A stretch of DNA of 60,579 nucleotides from assembly GCF_030249845.1 (NCBI RefSeq), contig NZ_JANURM010000010.1:1-60579 (forward strand). The letters are read 5' to 3'. The DNA comes from Campylobacter gastrosuis (GTDB taxonomy: Bacteria > Campylobacterota > Campylobacteria > Campylobacterales > Campylobacteraceae). Numbering within the stretch: the first letter of the stretch is position 1; every line of letters starts with the position of its first letter. The notes below the pieces were generated by a model. The model ran no database searches. It was not told the origin of the DNA and saw only the letters and a program-made list of their open reading frames with translations. A program made the translations under genes and the position numbers. Positions 8,314 through 16,046 of the stretch are shown here, piece after piece.

Positions 8314-8464
8314 CAACATTTACCCATCGCTCGCATCGCTTTGCGATATGCTCACTCACTCGCTTGCGGACGTAAGCCCAGCAGTGGGCTTACTACTTTG
8401 TCCGTTCGCTCCCCTACGCCCTGCCCGTTTAAACTATACCAATTTTTGAAAACCTGTTTAAAAC
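8314..8464. repeat. Prophage long repeat, copy B
   Basis: Same module order as the copy at 6696, nearly identical through GCCCAGCAGTGGGCTTACTA and the end CAATTTTTGAAAACCTGTTT. The partner inverse CAGATTTTCAAAAATTGATA follows at about 8495. Confidence 0.88.
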
Positions 8465-8540
8465 CCCTTAAAAACGTTTTTAAAGGGGCAAAGCTCAGAT
8501 TTTCAAAAATTGATATATTTTAGTCGTAAGTGGCAGGTGG

Positions 8541-8645
8541 CAACATTTACCCATCGCTCGCATCGCTTTGCGATATGCTCACTCACTCGCTTGCGGACGT
8601 AAGCCCAGCAGTGGGCTTACTACTTTGTTCGCTCGCTCCCCACGC
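8541..8645. repeat. Prophage long repeat, copy C (3'-truncated)
   Basis: First two thirds of the same repeat, starting AACATTTACCCATCGCTC and ending soon after GCTCGCTCCC; the CAATTTTTGAAAA part is absent. Confidence 0.85.
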
Positions 8646-8682
8646 ACTTAAAAGATGTCGGGATTTTAAATCTTTAAAAGCG

Positions 8683-9141
8683 TTAAATTTTTATCTTTGA
8701 TATGATTAGATTTTTTATATTTGCTTCTAATTTTTTCTCTAAATTGCCATTTTTATCCACTGGCAAAAATGGACGTGCTGGGATGTTTTGCTTTTTTGAG
8801 CCGTATTGGTGGCTTAGTCCATAAGCAAAGCCGTTATTTTGCGTGTTGTTTGAGATTGTTACGCTATTTGTAGCGCTTCTTACCTCCCATTTTGAAAAAA
8901 GAGCACCACTATCTCTTAAAATTTTACTTGATTTGCCTTTTTTCTTTTTACGCTCTTTTGTTTTAGCGCTTAGCTCCTGCCATTTTTCGCCAAACGGCGA
9001 GCGTTCATCTATAAAGGCATCTTTTATCTCATTTACTGCCATATTGCCGATGTCATCAAAAAGGCTCTTTTTTAGCGGTAAATTTTCTAGGGCTTCAAGT
9101 CTTGCTGTAACGTCAGATAACCCGCTTATTTTTACACTCAT
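8683..9141 (-). CDS. Mu G-like phage virion morphogenesis / tail completion protein
   Basis: 152-residue protein of the phage virion morphogenesis family (Mu gpG, P2 gpS-like), needed in tail or head-tail assembly. Visible family marks: N-terminal helix with LEALENLPLKKSLFDDIGNM, basic centre KTKERKKKKGKSSKILRDSG, and the closing HQYGSKKQNIPARPFLP, which is the family signature. It is one of only two late-type genes here and lacks its usual neighbours, so the late region is missing or elsewhere. Overlaps the zinc-ribbon gene. Confidence 0.82.
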   Translation of the reverse strand: MSVKISGLSDVTARLEALENLPLKKSLFDDIGNMAVNEIKDAFIDERSPFGEKWQELSAKTKERKKKKGKSSKILRDSGALFSKWEVRSATNSVTISNNTQNNGFAYGLSHQYGSKKQNIPARPFLPVDKNGNLEKKLEANIKNLIISKIKI

Positions 9142-9307
9142 CCCTAACCTTTATAAAATACTCTAAATACTCATCGTTTGGCTTTACACTCTCAATGGTA
9201 GTCCAAGTTTTATTGCACTTATCGCACTTTCTAAAACGCAAATTTTCAAGTCCTTTTATGGTGGCTACAACCTTTGTTTTTTCAAATCCGCAGTAAGGGC
9301 AAAACAA
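9113..9307 (-). CDS. Small zinc-ribbon protein with NrdR-like spacing
   Basis: 64 residues with two CxxC pairs (CPYCG and CDKCN) around a basic strand, then WTTIES, a layout close to the N-terminal ribbon of NrdR without its ATP-cone. It uses a TTG start at 9305-9307; AAAGGAGG lies 6 bases upstream, one of the strongest Shine-Dalgarno sites in the window, which decides the start. It overlaps the morphogenesis gene by 29 bases. Could be a phage transcription activator of the Ogr/Com kind; this is inference. Confidence 0.6.
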   Translation of the reverse strand: MFCPYCGFEKTKVVATIKGLENLRFRKCDKCNKTWTTIESVKPNDEYLEYFIKVRDECKNKRVI

Positions 9308-9405
9308 GCACGACCTCCTTTAAAATGCCTATTTTAGCACGTTTTTTAGATTTTTTTTAAAAGGTTTAAAAAATCTAAATTTTTGCTAATCTGTGATTTT
9401 TATGG

Positions 9406-9411
9406 TATAAT
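9406..9411 (+). promoter_or_regulatory. -10 box of tRNA-like RNA 1
   Basis: TATAAT after a T-rich stretch and TATGG; the 5' stem of the RNA begins 6 bases downstream. The sequence before it (AAATTTTTGCTAATCTG) resembles that before the third RNA. Confidence 0.65.
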
Positions 9412-9416
9412 CGTGC

Positions 9417-9512
9417 AAAGTAAAGCAATAGATGGCCCAGATTTGGCAGGGTTCCAGCTGCGTTAGCAGGCTGTATATGACTTGGGTTCGATGCCCGGCG
9501 TTGCTTTACTTT
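9417..9512 (+). ncRNA. tRNA-like RNA 1
   Basis: A 12-bp perfect terminal stem (9417-9428 with 9501-9512) encloses a D-like arm (GCCC/GGGT around AGATTTGGCA, with the A-G and G-G positions of a D loop), a hairpin CAGCTGC-GTTA-GCAGGCTG with one bulge, and a T-like arm (TTGGG/CCCGG around TTCGATG). TTTATTTTTTT follows, so it may end as a terminator. The stem is too long for a tRNA acceptor, no 3' CCA is encoded and I find no 7-base anticodon loop. It is therefore called tRNA-like, not tRNA. Confidence 0.6.
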
Positions 9513-9543
9513 ATTTTTTTGTCCCTTGTTTTTAAAATTTTGG

Positions 9544-9549
9544 TATAAT
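9544..9549 (+). promoter_or_regulatory. -10 box of tRNA-like RNA 2
   Basis: TATAAT after a T-rich run and TTTTGG; 11 bases before the terminal stem of the second RNA. Confidence 0.65.
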
Positions 9550-9559
9550 TGCCGATAGT

Positions 9560-9661
9560 GATTAAGTGAGATAGATGGCAGTAGAGAGTGTAGCTGGACG
9601 TCGCCACTAGATGGAGCAACGGCGGTTATCGTGGGTTCAAGTCCCACCATCTCACTTAATC
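9560..9661 (+). ncRNA. tRNA-like RNA 2
   Basis: A 13-bp perfect terminal stem (9560-9572 with 9649-9661) encloses a D-like arm (TGGC/GCTG, loop AGTAGAGAGTGTA), a 6-bp hairpin GTCGCC/GGCGGT with a 15-base loop (9606-9620), and a perfect T arm GTGGG-TTCAAGT-CCCAC. It shares the linker ATAGATGGC with RNA 1. A tRNA would have a 7-bp acceptor stem, a 7-base anticodon loop and CCA; none fits. A 100-codon frame on the minus strand here is the usual artefact opposite a T arm. Confidence 0.6.
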
Positions 9662-9842
9662 TTTCTAATCTCGCCATTTTTTAGTAATGTAAAAAATTCT
9701 TACCTAAAAAACTTATCAAGTGTTATCACGTAATTTTTTACCTTAAATTTTTTATGCATTTTTGAAATTTCTAGTGGGGGCTTTTGTGTAACTAATCATT
9801 TTTATTCCTTTTTTTAAATTTTGCTAATTTTTGTTTTTTTGA

Positions 9843-9848
9843 TATAAT
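9843..9848 (+). promoter_or_regulatory. -10 box of tRNA-like RNA 3
   Basis: TATAAT after TTTGTTTTTTTGA, a standard Campylobacter sigma-70 promoter. Confidence 0.7.
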
Positions 9849-9856
9849 TCCGCAAT

Positions 9857-9936
9857 AGGTCAAGTAGCTATGCGCCAGTATAAGGTAGGCGAGTGGCTTT
9901 ACACATATGGCGGTTCGAGTCCGCACTACTTGACCT
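9857..9936 (+). ncRNA. tRNA-like RNA 3
   Basis: An 11-bp perfect terminal stem (9857-9867 with 9926-9936) encloses a clear D-like arm (CGCC/GGCG, loop AGTATAAGGTA with G-G), a weak 3-bp hairpin GTG-GCTTTA-CAC, and a T arm GCGG-TTCGAGT-CCGC. It is the shortest of the three and the most tRNA-like, but the acceptor-D linker is 5 bases instead of 2 and no anticodon stem of 5 bp forms. The stem and linkers match the other two in layout, so all three are one family. Confidence 0.6.
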
Positions 9937-10622
9937 TCATATATATATTGCTACCATTTTTATCCGTTTGCTTTAACATAGTTTTTAAATTTTTAAAAGG
10001 TATTTTTGTGATAGTCGCTACAAAATTATCAGTTTTGAATTTTTTAAGCGTATAATTTAGATGAATTACTGCATAATTTACCACAACTTGTCAGTGATAA
10101 AAGCCTGCAAAAGCAAAGCAACGATAGAGCGTTTTTACTTAGTAAATGGCGAAAATTTTTGCAAAAAACACAAAATTTTAAAAATGTTAAAACGTAAAAA
10201 ATCTAAACTAGCGAACGCCGATTGAAAATCGGCAGGTGTTTGCACAAAAGAGCGTTGTCGTGGGGGAGCAGACAGCAACAAAAATGGTATTACGATACCA
10301 TTTTTGTGCTCTGCGAGTTATGGCAAGGGGCGACCCTACTTCGCTTTGCTCGTTCTAAAAACAGAACGCAAAAGAAGCCACACTCTCCCTTAAAATAAAG
10401 TGAGCGACACTTTTTAAATTTCAGGCAACGTTCTACTTCAAATAAAAAACAAATGCAAAAGAAGTTATTGCAAACCAAACAAAATTTTGTTTGCAAAATA
10501 TGAAAAAAAGTAATTCTAATCCGCCCTACTCTCGCTAAACCCCATAATCAAATCACAAATTTTTACCAAAAAACACAAATCATCATTATAATATAATGCC
10601 ACAATAAAATACAAGGATAAAA
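9937..10622. other. Long intergenic region with strong hairpins
   Basis: No believable gene; the minus-strand frame at 10290-10496 has no RBS and unusual composition. Structures seen: GCCGATTGAAAATCGGC (10216-10232) and a 12-bp perfect hairpin ACAAAAATGGTA/TACCATTTTTGT (10278-10307) inside a longer imperfect stem. Likely holds the junction between prophage remnant and chromosome. Confidence 0.5.
10278..10307. terminator. Strong symmetric hairpin, likely bidirectional terminator
   Basis: 12-bp perfect stem with a 6-base loop (TTACGA) and A5/T5 runs within the arms, so it could stop transcription in either direction. Flanking AGC/GCT and GCAGA/TCTGC can extend the stem. Confidence 0.55.
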
Positions 10623-11210
10623 ATGACGCTAAATGAAATTTAGCAGATAGCATTCACAAATCAGCCATTTTAGAGGAGGTAGATATCACTTTTGCACAAA
10701 CTCAAATGATAATAAATGGGTTTAGCGTGGATGGTAAAACCATTGAAGAAATAGCGATAATTACTAATTTAAAAAGGGCGTGGGAGTATTTTTGCGACAA
10801 TAAATGATGAAGTAAATCTGGGCTATTTACAAGATATTCATAGATTAGTTGGTAGGGATATAGTCTTAAATTCTAGCTTTTTAAGAACGGCTAATGTTAA
10901 AATTTCAGGGACTAACTACGCCCCTATTTTGCCAGTAAATTATGAAGTAAAAGCCAAAATAAACGAGATATCAAGCAAGGATAACAAGCTAGATGTCGCA
11001 CTAGATATGATGCTTTATATCGCACGCTCACAGCTATTTTTTAATGCTAATAAAAGAACAGCAATGCTTAGGGCTAATAAAATTCTAATCCAAAATGGGC
11101 TAGGCATACTCTGGGTTAGCAAAGATAATATGACTTTATTTTTTACTAAACTTGTAAAATTTTATGAAACAGCCAAGAGATTAAGGGGTTTTGTAAAGAA
11201 AAATGCATAG
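10623..11210 (+). pseudogene. Fic-family protein, frameshifted
   Basis: Reads as a Fic/Doc-type AMP-transferase in pieces. After ATG 10623 (RBS AAGGATAAAA) the frame stops after 6 codons, but one base shift restores DSIHKSAILEEVDITFAQTQ, the conserved N-terminal region of Fic proteins. A second shift near 10790-10800 (at TTTTT) leads to the Fic core up to FFNANKRTAM. The usual HPFxxGNxR motif is SQLFFNANKR here, so the catalytic His and the Gly are missing. Inactive by frameshift and probably by motif loss. No antitoxin partner is visible. Confidence 0.75.
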
Positions 11211-11278
11211 ATAGATTTGAAAATAGCGATGATACTATGCATATATAAAGGGCTGGTTCATTTCAAACCAACCCCAAT

Positions 11279-12328
11279 TCACTCAAACATTACTATGTTT
11301 TTACCGCTATTTTTGCCCTTGTAAAGCAGTTGGTCAGCACGTTTTATCAGCGACCAAATGTCAAATTCGCCGCCTCCATCACAATAAACAAGTCCAAAGG
11401 TCATCGTTACGTTTAACTCGGTTTCGCCGTGCTTTACCTTGCTAGTGGCTATCGTCTCCTTTGCGCGACGCACGACATTTATCGCTTCGGTCTTATCAAT
11501 ATCGCAAATAATTGCTAAAAATTCCTCCCCACCCCAACGACACAAAAAGTCATTTTTTCTAAAAATATTTTTAAAAATATTTGCCACTTTTACAAGCACC
11601 AAGTCGCCCACGTTGTGTCCGTAAGTGTCATTTATACGTTTAAAATTATCAATATCGCCCATCATTACGGCGAAATTTCTAGCTTGGCTTAGGTTTTCAT
11701 CTAAAAATTCCTGCAAGGCGTGGCGGTTGTAAATTTTTGTTAGTGGGTCTTGATTTGAGATATCTTTGATATCATCTCGCTCTTTTTGTGCGTTTTGATA
11801 GGCTGTTCGGTTTGAAATTTCTAAGAAAAACGACAACACAATGGCTAACGAGCAGACACAAACTATATTAAAAGTAAATAAAAAATCTCGCCAATAGCCA
11901 GTGATTTTATAGCTATCGTGATAGAGAAAAAACAAAACCAAAAAGGCAAATGGCTGTGCGGCTGCAAAAAAATATGTGATTTGCTTGTTGCCAGTGTCAG
12001 CAAAAAGCGTCGTCATCATAAATGCGATAAATAGCAACTCAAAGCCAAGTCCCCAGCCAAGAACGACTATACAAGCGATAGCGTGTATCATCACTTCAAG
12101 CTGAAAAAGCACCAAGCAAAGGCTTGAAGCTGGGTTTTCTTGAAGTAAAATGATTGGGATTATTAGATAGATAATAACCGAAAAAATATTTAAAATCGCA
12201 AGTGGCTCAGCACCAATTACGGCAAATATCACAAGATAGGTTGCGTGAGCGAAAAAGACAATAAAGCTCATAATTTTAAAAACGTTATTTAGCTTGTAAT
12301 TCGTGGTTAAAATATTGCTCTTACTCAT
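11279..12328 (-). CDS. Membrane diguanylate cyclase (GGDEF domain), second of a pair
   Basis: Makes cyclic di-GMP from GTP. 349 residues: about six transmembrane helices (residues 15-170), a short linker helix, then a GGDEF domain with GDIDNFKRINDTYGHNVGD and the active-site loop RWGGEEFLAII. The catalytic GGEEF is intact. No clear RxxD inhibitory site before it. Start overlaps the stop of the upstream cyclase by 4 bases. Possibly a duplicate of that neighbour: same length, same layout. The membrane part may sense a small molecule or membrane state. Confidence 0.9.
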   Translation of the reverse strand: MSKSNILTTNYKLNNVFKIMSFIVFFAHATYLVIFAVIGAEPLAILNIFSVIIYLIIPIILLQENPASSLCLVLFQLEVMIHAIACIVVLGWGLGFELLFIAFMMTTLFADTGNKQITYFFAAAQPFAFLVLFFLYHDSYKITGYWRDFLFTFNIVCVCSLAIVLSFFLEISNRTAYQNAQKERDDIKDISNQDPLTKIYNRHALQEFLDENLSQARNFAVMMGDIDNFKRINDTYGHNVGDLVLVKVANIFKNIFRKNDFLCRWGGEEFLAIICDIDKTEAINVVRRAKETIATSKVKHGETELNVTMTFGLVYCDGGGEFDIWSLIKRADQLLYKGKNSGKNIVMFE

Positions 12329-13389
12329 CTTAAAATTTCCATTTCTATGCGGTCTTTGCCGTTGTTTTTGCCTTTATAAAGTAGCTGGTCGGCTAGCCCT
12401 ATGACATCGCTTACATCGCGATTTATGCTATTTACGCAAATAACCATACCAAAGGTCATCGTAATTGAAATGCCGTTTGGCAGCCTAATTGAGCTTATGT
12501 TTCTTAAAAGCCTGTCTTGAATTTCATAGATAAAATCGGTCTTTGTATCTGGCAGGATTATTAAAAATTCCTCCCCTCCCCAGCGACAAATGTAGTCCTC
12601 TTTTCTAAATGTCATTTTTAGCACATCAGAGACGCTCTTTAAGATAAAGTCGCCAGTATCGTGCCCGAAGGTGTCATTTATGTGCTTAAAATCATCAATA
12701 TCGCCTAGCATTACCACCCTATTTGCCACCGTGTCATCTTTTTGCGATTTTAGCTTTTGCTTGATCATTAGCTCCATACTTCGGCGGTTTAAGAGCCCGG
12801 TAAGCTGGTCGTATTTTGCGATTTTTTCTAAATTTTCACGTTCGCTTTTTAGATTTTTATAGCCAGCTGATGAGATAAAACTAGCAAACATACAAAATCT
12901 AGCGATAATTATAAAATTTACTAAAAAACACGATGCAAAAATGGTGTTTAAAAGCCAAATTTCAATCTTAGGTGGCTCGTTACCAAAGAGATAATAAAGA
13001 TATATCACAAATAGGCTTTCAAGCGAAACGACAATGTAAGTTAGGGTTTTATTCTCACAAGCGTAAAAGTAGTTTATCGCAACAAGCGTTATGATAAACA
13101 TATAAAACCCACTGCCCCAGCCAAAGACATTTGTATAAACTATCGCCGTAACCACAAAGCTAACGTGAAGCCAAAGCGATAAGATTACCTTATTTCTCGT
13201 GTCATAAACGCTCTTTATGTAGATAGTGATGCCAAGAAAAATAAATGATAAAAATATCATATTTGACCCAGCTATCATCGCAAAGACAAAGCCCAAAAAG
13301 TGTCCGCCAAGAAGCAAATTTATGATAAATAAATAGATATCTTCTATTGATTTATACTTATTTTGCCCGATATTTTCAACTGCTTGCAT
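12325..13389 (-). CDS. Membrane diguanylate cyclase (GGDEF domain), first of a pair
   Basis: 354 residues with the same plan as its downstream neighbour: about six N-terminal membrane helices, then GGDEF with MLGDIDDFKHINDTFGHDTGD and RWGGEEFLIIL, so catalysis should be intact. It starts where the acidic-protein gene stops (TAATG overlap) and ends 4 bases into the next cyclase. The two membrane domains are only loosely alike, so the pair probably answers to different signals while sharing expression. Confidence 0.9.
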   Translation of the reverse strand: MQAVENIGQNKYKSIEDIYLFIINLLLGGHFLGFVFAMIAGSNMIFLSFIFLGITIYIKSVYDTRNKVILSLWLHVSFVVTAIVYTNVFGWGSGFYMFIITLVAINYFYACENKTLTYIVVSLESLFVIYLYYLFGNEPPKIEIWLLNTIFASCFLVNFIIIARFCMFASFISSAGYKNLKSERENLEKIAKYDQLTGLLNRRSMELMIKQKLKSQKDDTVANRVVMLGDIDDFKHINDTFGHDTGDFILKSVSDVLKMTFRKEDYICRWGGEEFLIILPDTKTDFIYEIQDRLLRNISSIRLPNGISITMTFGMVICVNSINRDVSDVIGLADQLLYKGKNNGKDRIEMEILR

Positions 13390-13541
13390 TAGTAGTTTTC
13401 AAACTCCCCCTCTTCATCATCGCTGCCGTCGTCGTATTCGTAGTCGTTTTCGTCGTAGTTGTAGCTATATCTCTCGCCTACTTCATCCTCATCATCAACG
13501 TATTCTTCATCAAACTCAAAATCATCTTCATCGTATGCCAT
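13389..13541 (-). CDS. 50-residue highly acidic protein
   Basis: Starts MAYDEDDFEFDEEYVDDEDE and stays rich in Asp, Glu and Tyr to the end (GEFENY); about half the residues are acidic and lysine is absent. AGGATAAAAA precedes the ATG, which lies just past the stop of the MscS gene; its own stop overlaps the first cyclase ATG. Tight coupling on both sides argues that it is real. No family recognised; it is likely disordered and might bind cations or basic partners. Confidence 0.7.
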   Translation of the reverse strand: MAYDEDDFEFDEEYVDDEDEVGERYSYNYDENDYEYDDGSDDEEGEFENY

Positions 13542-13544
13542 TTT

Positions 13545-15359
13545 TTATCCTTTTGGTGTAAATTTTTCAACATATAAACTTTGACTTGGGAAAGCAAAAT
13601 CTAGTCCATTTTTTGCCACGATATCCATTATTTTAAAAATCACGTCCTCTTTTATTTTTATGTATTCAGCCCTTAAAATCGTCTTTGTAAAGCAGATCAC
13701 AGAGATATCAATTGAGCTGGAATTTAGAGCATCAAGCGAAACGTAAATGGCGTTTTTATACCCAGCTAAATCATCAATGCAAACGATACTCTCTTTAAAT
13801 TTCAAGTGATTTGCACCCCTAAACGCTCCGCCGTTATCAGCCCTTGAAATTTCAGGGTGTGTTAAGAGCATATCATTAATCTCGCTAATGCACTTTTGCA
13901 GTGCTTCTTTGCTTGAATCGTAGGTTAGTCCGATTGTTAAGCTTATCATACGCCCAGCTTTTCGCCTTGACCAGTTGATTATCGGATCACTTGCTAGGGT
14001 TGAGTTTGGCACGAAAATCAGGGCATTGTCGCTACTTCTAATAGTCGTTTTTCTAAGTCCAATCTCAACAATTGTGCCTTCAATACCGCCACAGCTTATC
14101 AAATCGCCCTGCGAGAATGAGTTATCAAACAAAAGCATAACAGAGGCGAAAAAATTTGCGATTATATCCTTTGCAGCAAACGCCACCGCAAGTCCGCCAA
14201 TACCAAGCGAGGCGATGATAGCTGAAATATCAAAGCCAAGTCGCGATAAAATCAGTAAAAGTGAGATTACAAAAATGATAAAATAGACAATTTTTAAGAT
14301 TAAATTTACAACCTCTTTTCTGCCGCTTTTTTTGGCGATTTTGCCGATTATTAGCATACCATAGCCGTTTAAGATTGTGATTACAAACCAGCTAATTAGC
14401 ACGATATAAACGATAGAAAAGGTGTTTGCTACCCAAAGTGGCATAGGTGTCGGATAGTAGGCAATGCCTATGCAAATTTTTAGCGAATATGTAATAAGTA
14501 GCGATGAGATCGGCTTTTTGATGATTTGTAAAATCTGATCTTTTATCGCTTTTGCGTGTTCGGTTTTATCAAAAAACGAGAGCGTGAGCGCGTAGGTTAG
14601 GCGAGCTAGGATTCTAGTTAGCGAGATAAAAAAGGCAAAAATCACGATGATTAGCAAAATTTTGCCAAAATTTACGCCATCAATTTTAATGCCGATTTTT
14701 TCGTTTATCGTGTCAATTGATGAGTGAAAAATTAGCTCGCTTGCAACGTAGCTAGAAGCGAGCAGATCGGCGTTTTCTTTAAGATAATTTAGCGCGTCCT
14801 CGCTGGTTTTTTTTGAAATTTCAAGCTCATTAAACTCATCTTTTAAACTATCAGGGACATTTTGTGAAAGCTCCTTTAAATTCACATATAAATCGGTTCT
14901 TGACTGGATTAGAGCATCTTGCAAAACTGCCTTAATTTCGCTTGATTTTGCACCTTTTTTAAACAGCTCGTTTAGAGAAATTATGCTCTTAAAAAACAGC
15001 TCGTTGATATTTAAATTTTCAAGCTCAATAGCGTTTTTAACGTAGTTTTGGCTCTGCTTGTTTGTTATGTTTTTTAGCGTTTTTTCAAGGGCTGATTTTT
15101 TGGCATAAAAGCTTTTGATATCAGCGTCTGAAAAGTCGGTTTTTGTGATAAATTGCGGTATTTTTGATAGAAGTTCGCTCTTTTTTGTGTTTAAAATTTT
15201 CGTATCAACCGAGCTATTTTGGTCAGCCGATAAAATTTCAATTTGAGCATTTACCTTCTTTAAATTTTCAAAAATATCAACCAAGGTTGTCTGATTATTA
15301 TCCGCAAAAGTAAGAACACATATCAAAAAAGGCAGTAAAATTTTAAAAATGTTTATCAT
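13545..15359 (-). CDS. MscS-family mechanosensitive channel
   Basis: 604 residues. N-terminal signal peptide or anchor (FKILLPFLICVLTF), a 200-residue helical periplasmic region, several membrane helices from about 230, and the MscS core: pore helix GIGGLAVAFAAKDIIANFFA, then the beta domain with GDLISCGGIEGTIVEIGLRK and FVPNSTLASDPIINWSR. Opens under membrane tension to release solutes during osmotic downshift. It is longer than MscS (286 aa), like other Campylobacter homologues with an N-terminal extension. Overlaps the carbonic anhydrase stop by 4 bases. Confidence 0.9.
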   Translation of the reverse strand: MINIFKILLPFLICVLTFADNNQTTLVDIFENLKKVNAQIEILSADQNSSVDTKILNTKKSELLSKIPQFITKTDFSDADIKSFYAKKSALEKTLKNITNKQSQNYVKNAIELENLNINELFFKSIISLNELFKKGAKSSEIKAVLQDALIQSRTDLYVNLKELSQNVPDSLKDEFNELEISKKTSEDALNYLKENADLLASSYVASELIFHSSIDTINEKIGIKIDGVNFGKILLIIVIFAFFISLTRILARLTYALTLSFFDKTEHAKAIKDQILQIIKKPISSLLITYSLKICIGIAYYPTPMPLWVANTFSIVYIVLISWFVITILNGYGMLIIGKIAKKSGRKEVVNLILKIVYFIIFVISLLLILSRLGFDISAIIASLGIGGLAVAFAAKDIIANFFASVMLLFDNSFSQGDLISCGGIEGTIVEIGLRKTTIRSSDNALIFVPNSTLASDPIINWSRRKAGRMISLTIGLTYDSSKEALQKCISEINDMLLTHPEISRADNGGAFRGANHLKFKESIVCIDDLAGYKNAIYVSLDALNSSSIDISVICFTKTILRAEYIKIKEDVIFKIMDIVAKNGLDFAFPSQSLYVEKFTPKG

Positions 15360-15994
15360 TTTTTACTCTCATCTGCACTTAGCAGTTTAAACGTCCCAGC
15401 ACGCGGATCATAGCTGAAAATTTCGCCAGTTTCAATGATATAATGCCAGCCGTAAATGTCAATTTTACCCTCTTCAAAATCGCTCTCAACATTTGGATAA
15501 GTGAGTAAATTTTCAATAGAGTTTATCACATTTAATCGCTCTGTCATCCAAGCGATTTTTGCCTTATCATCGCTGCTAAATTTTAACACCTCTTTTTTTA
15601 TCGGCGTCATCATCTTAATCCAACTTAGAAAATTTGGGGCGTTTTTGTATTTGCTTGGCTCGTCAAAAATCGCCTTACAACCGCCACAATCTGAGTGTCC
15701 GCAAACGATAATCGTTTTTATATTTAGCACACAAAGTGCGTATTCTATCGCCGAAGTGGTCGCTAAAAATTCGTCGCTAATGCGATATGGCGGGATGATA
15801 TTTGCTATGTTTCGTATCGTAAAAAGGTCGCCCGGTAGGCTCTTTGTGATGAGATTTGGCACGACACGAGAGTCGGTGCAGGTGATAAAAAGCACCTTTG
15901 GGTCTTGGCTATTTTGTAGGCTTTCAAACAGCTCTTTATGCTCTAAAAAGCCCTCCTCCATAAAATTTACAGCACGTTCAAGCAACGCCTTCAT
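15356..15994 (-). CDS. Beta-class carbonic anhydrase
   Basis: Interconverts CO2 and bicarbonate in the cytoplasm, important for capnophilic Campylobacter. The 212-residue protein has the zinc and active-site motifs CTDSR and HSDCGGC. I start at ATG 15994 (MKALLERAVNFMEEG), preceded by TGGAG, because that gives the usual length of about 211; the open frame extends to 16096 but that would run into licD. The next gene starts within its last codons. Confidence 0.92.
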   Translation of the reverse strand: MKALLERAVNFMEEGFLEHKELFESLQNSQDPKVLFITCTDSRVVPNLITKSLPGDLFTIRNIANIIPPYRISDEFLATTSAIEYALCVLNIKTIIVCGHSDCGGCKAIFDEPSKYKNAPNFLSWIKMMTPIKKEVLKFSSDDKAKIAWMTERLNVINSIENLLTYPNVESDFEEGKIDIYGWHYIIETGEIFSYDPRAGTFKLLSADESKK

Positions 15995-16046
15995 CAACAC
16001 TCCAAAATCTAAAATTTCGCCGATTATAGCAAAAGTAGGTTTAAAG

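Larger units (their letters stand above)
8061..8682. other. Repeat-filled intergenic region without genes
   Basis: No believable ORF. It contains a copy of the motif TTGCGGACGCTTTTTGGCGA (8235-8254; also 2641-2660), two copies of the prophage long repeat, an inverted pair at 8438-8513, and a degenerate version of the 1167 module near 8648-8673. The strand switch from early to late-type genes occurs here. Confidence 0.75.

Noticed and set aside
9375..9677. 100-codon minus-strand frame over the tRNA-like RNAs
   Set aside because: Runs opposite two T arms (GLEPT-type text), lacks an RBS and crosses two promoters; a known kind of false ORF.
9417..9936. Ordinary tRNA genes or selC
   Set aside because: Terminal stems of 11-13 bp, no 5+7 anticodon arm, no CCA. 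tRNA-Sec has an 8-bp acceptor and a clear TCA anticodon, neither of which fits.
10290..10496. 68-codon Cys-rich minus-strand ORF
   Set aside because: No RBS, odd composition, overlaps a strong hairpin arm.
13347..13577. 76-codon plus-strand hydrophobic ORF
   Set aside because: Exact antisense of the acidic 50-residue gene; Asp/Glu codons read backwards give Val/Phe.
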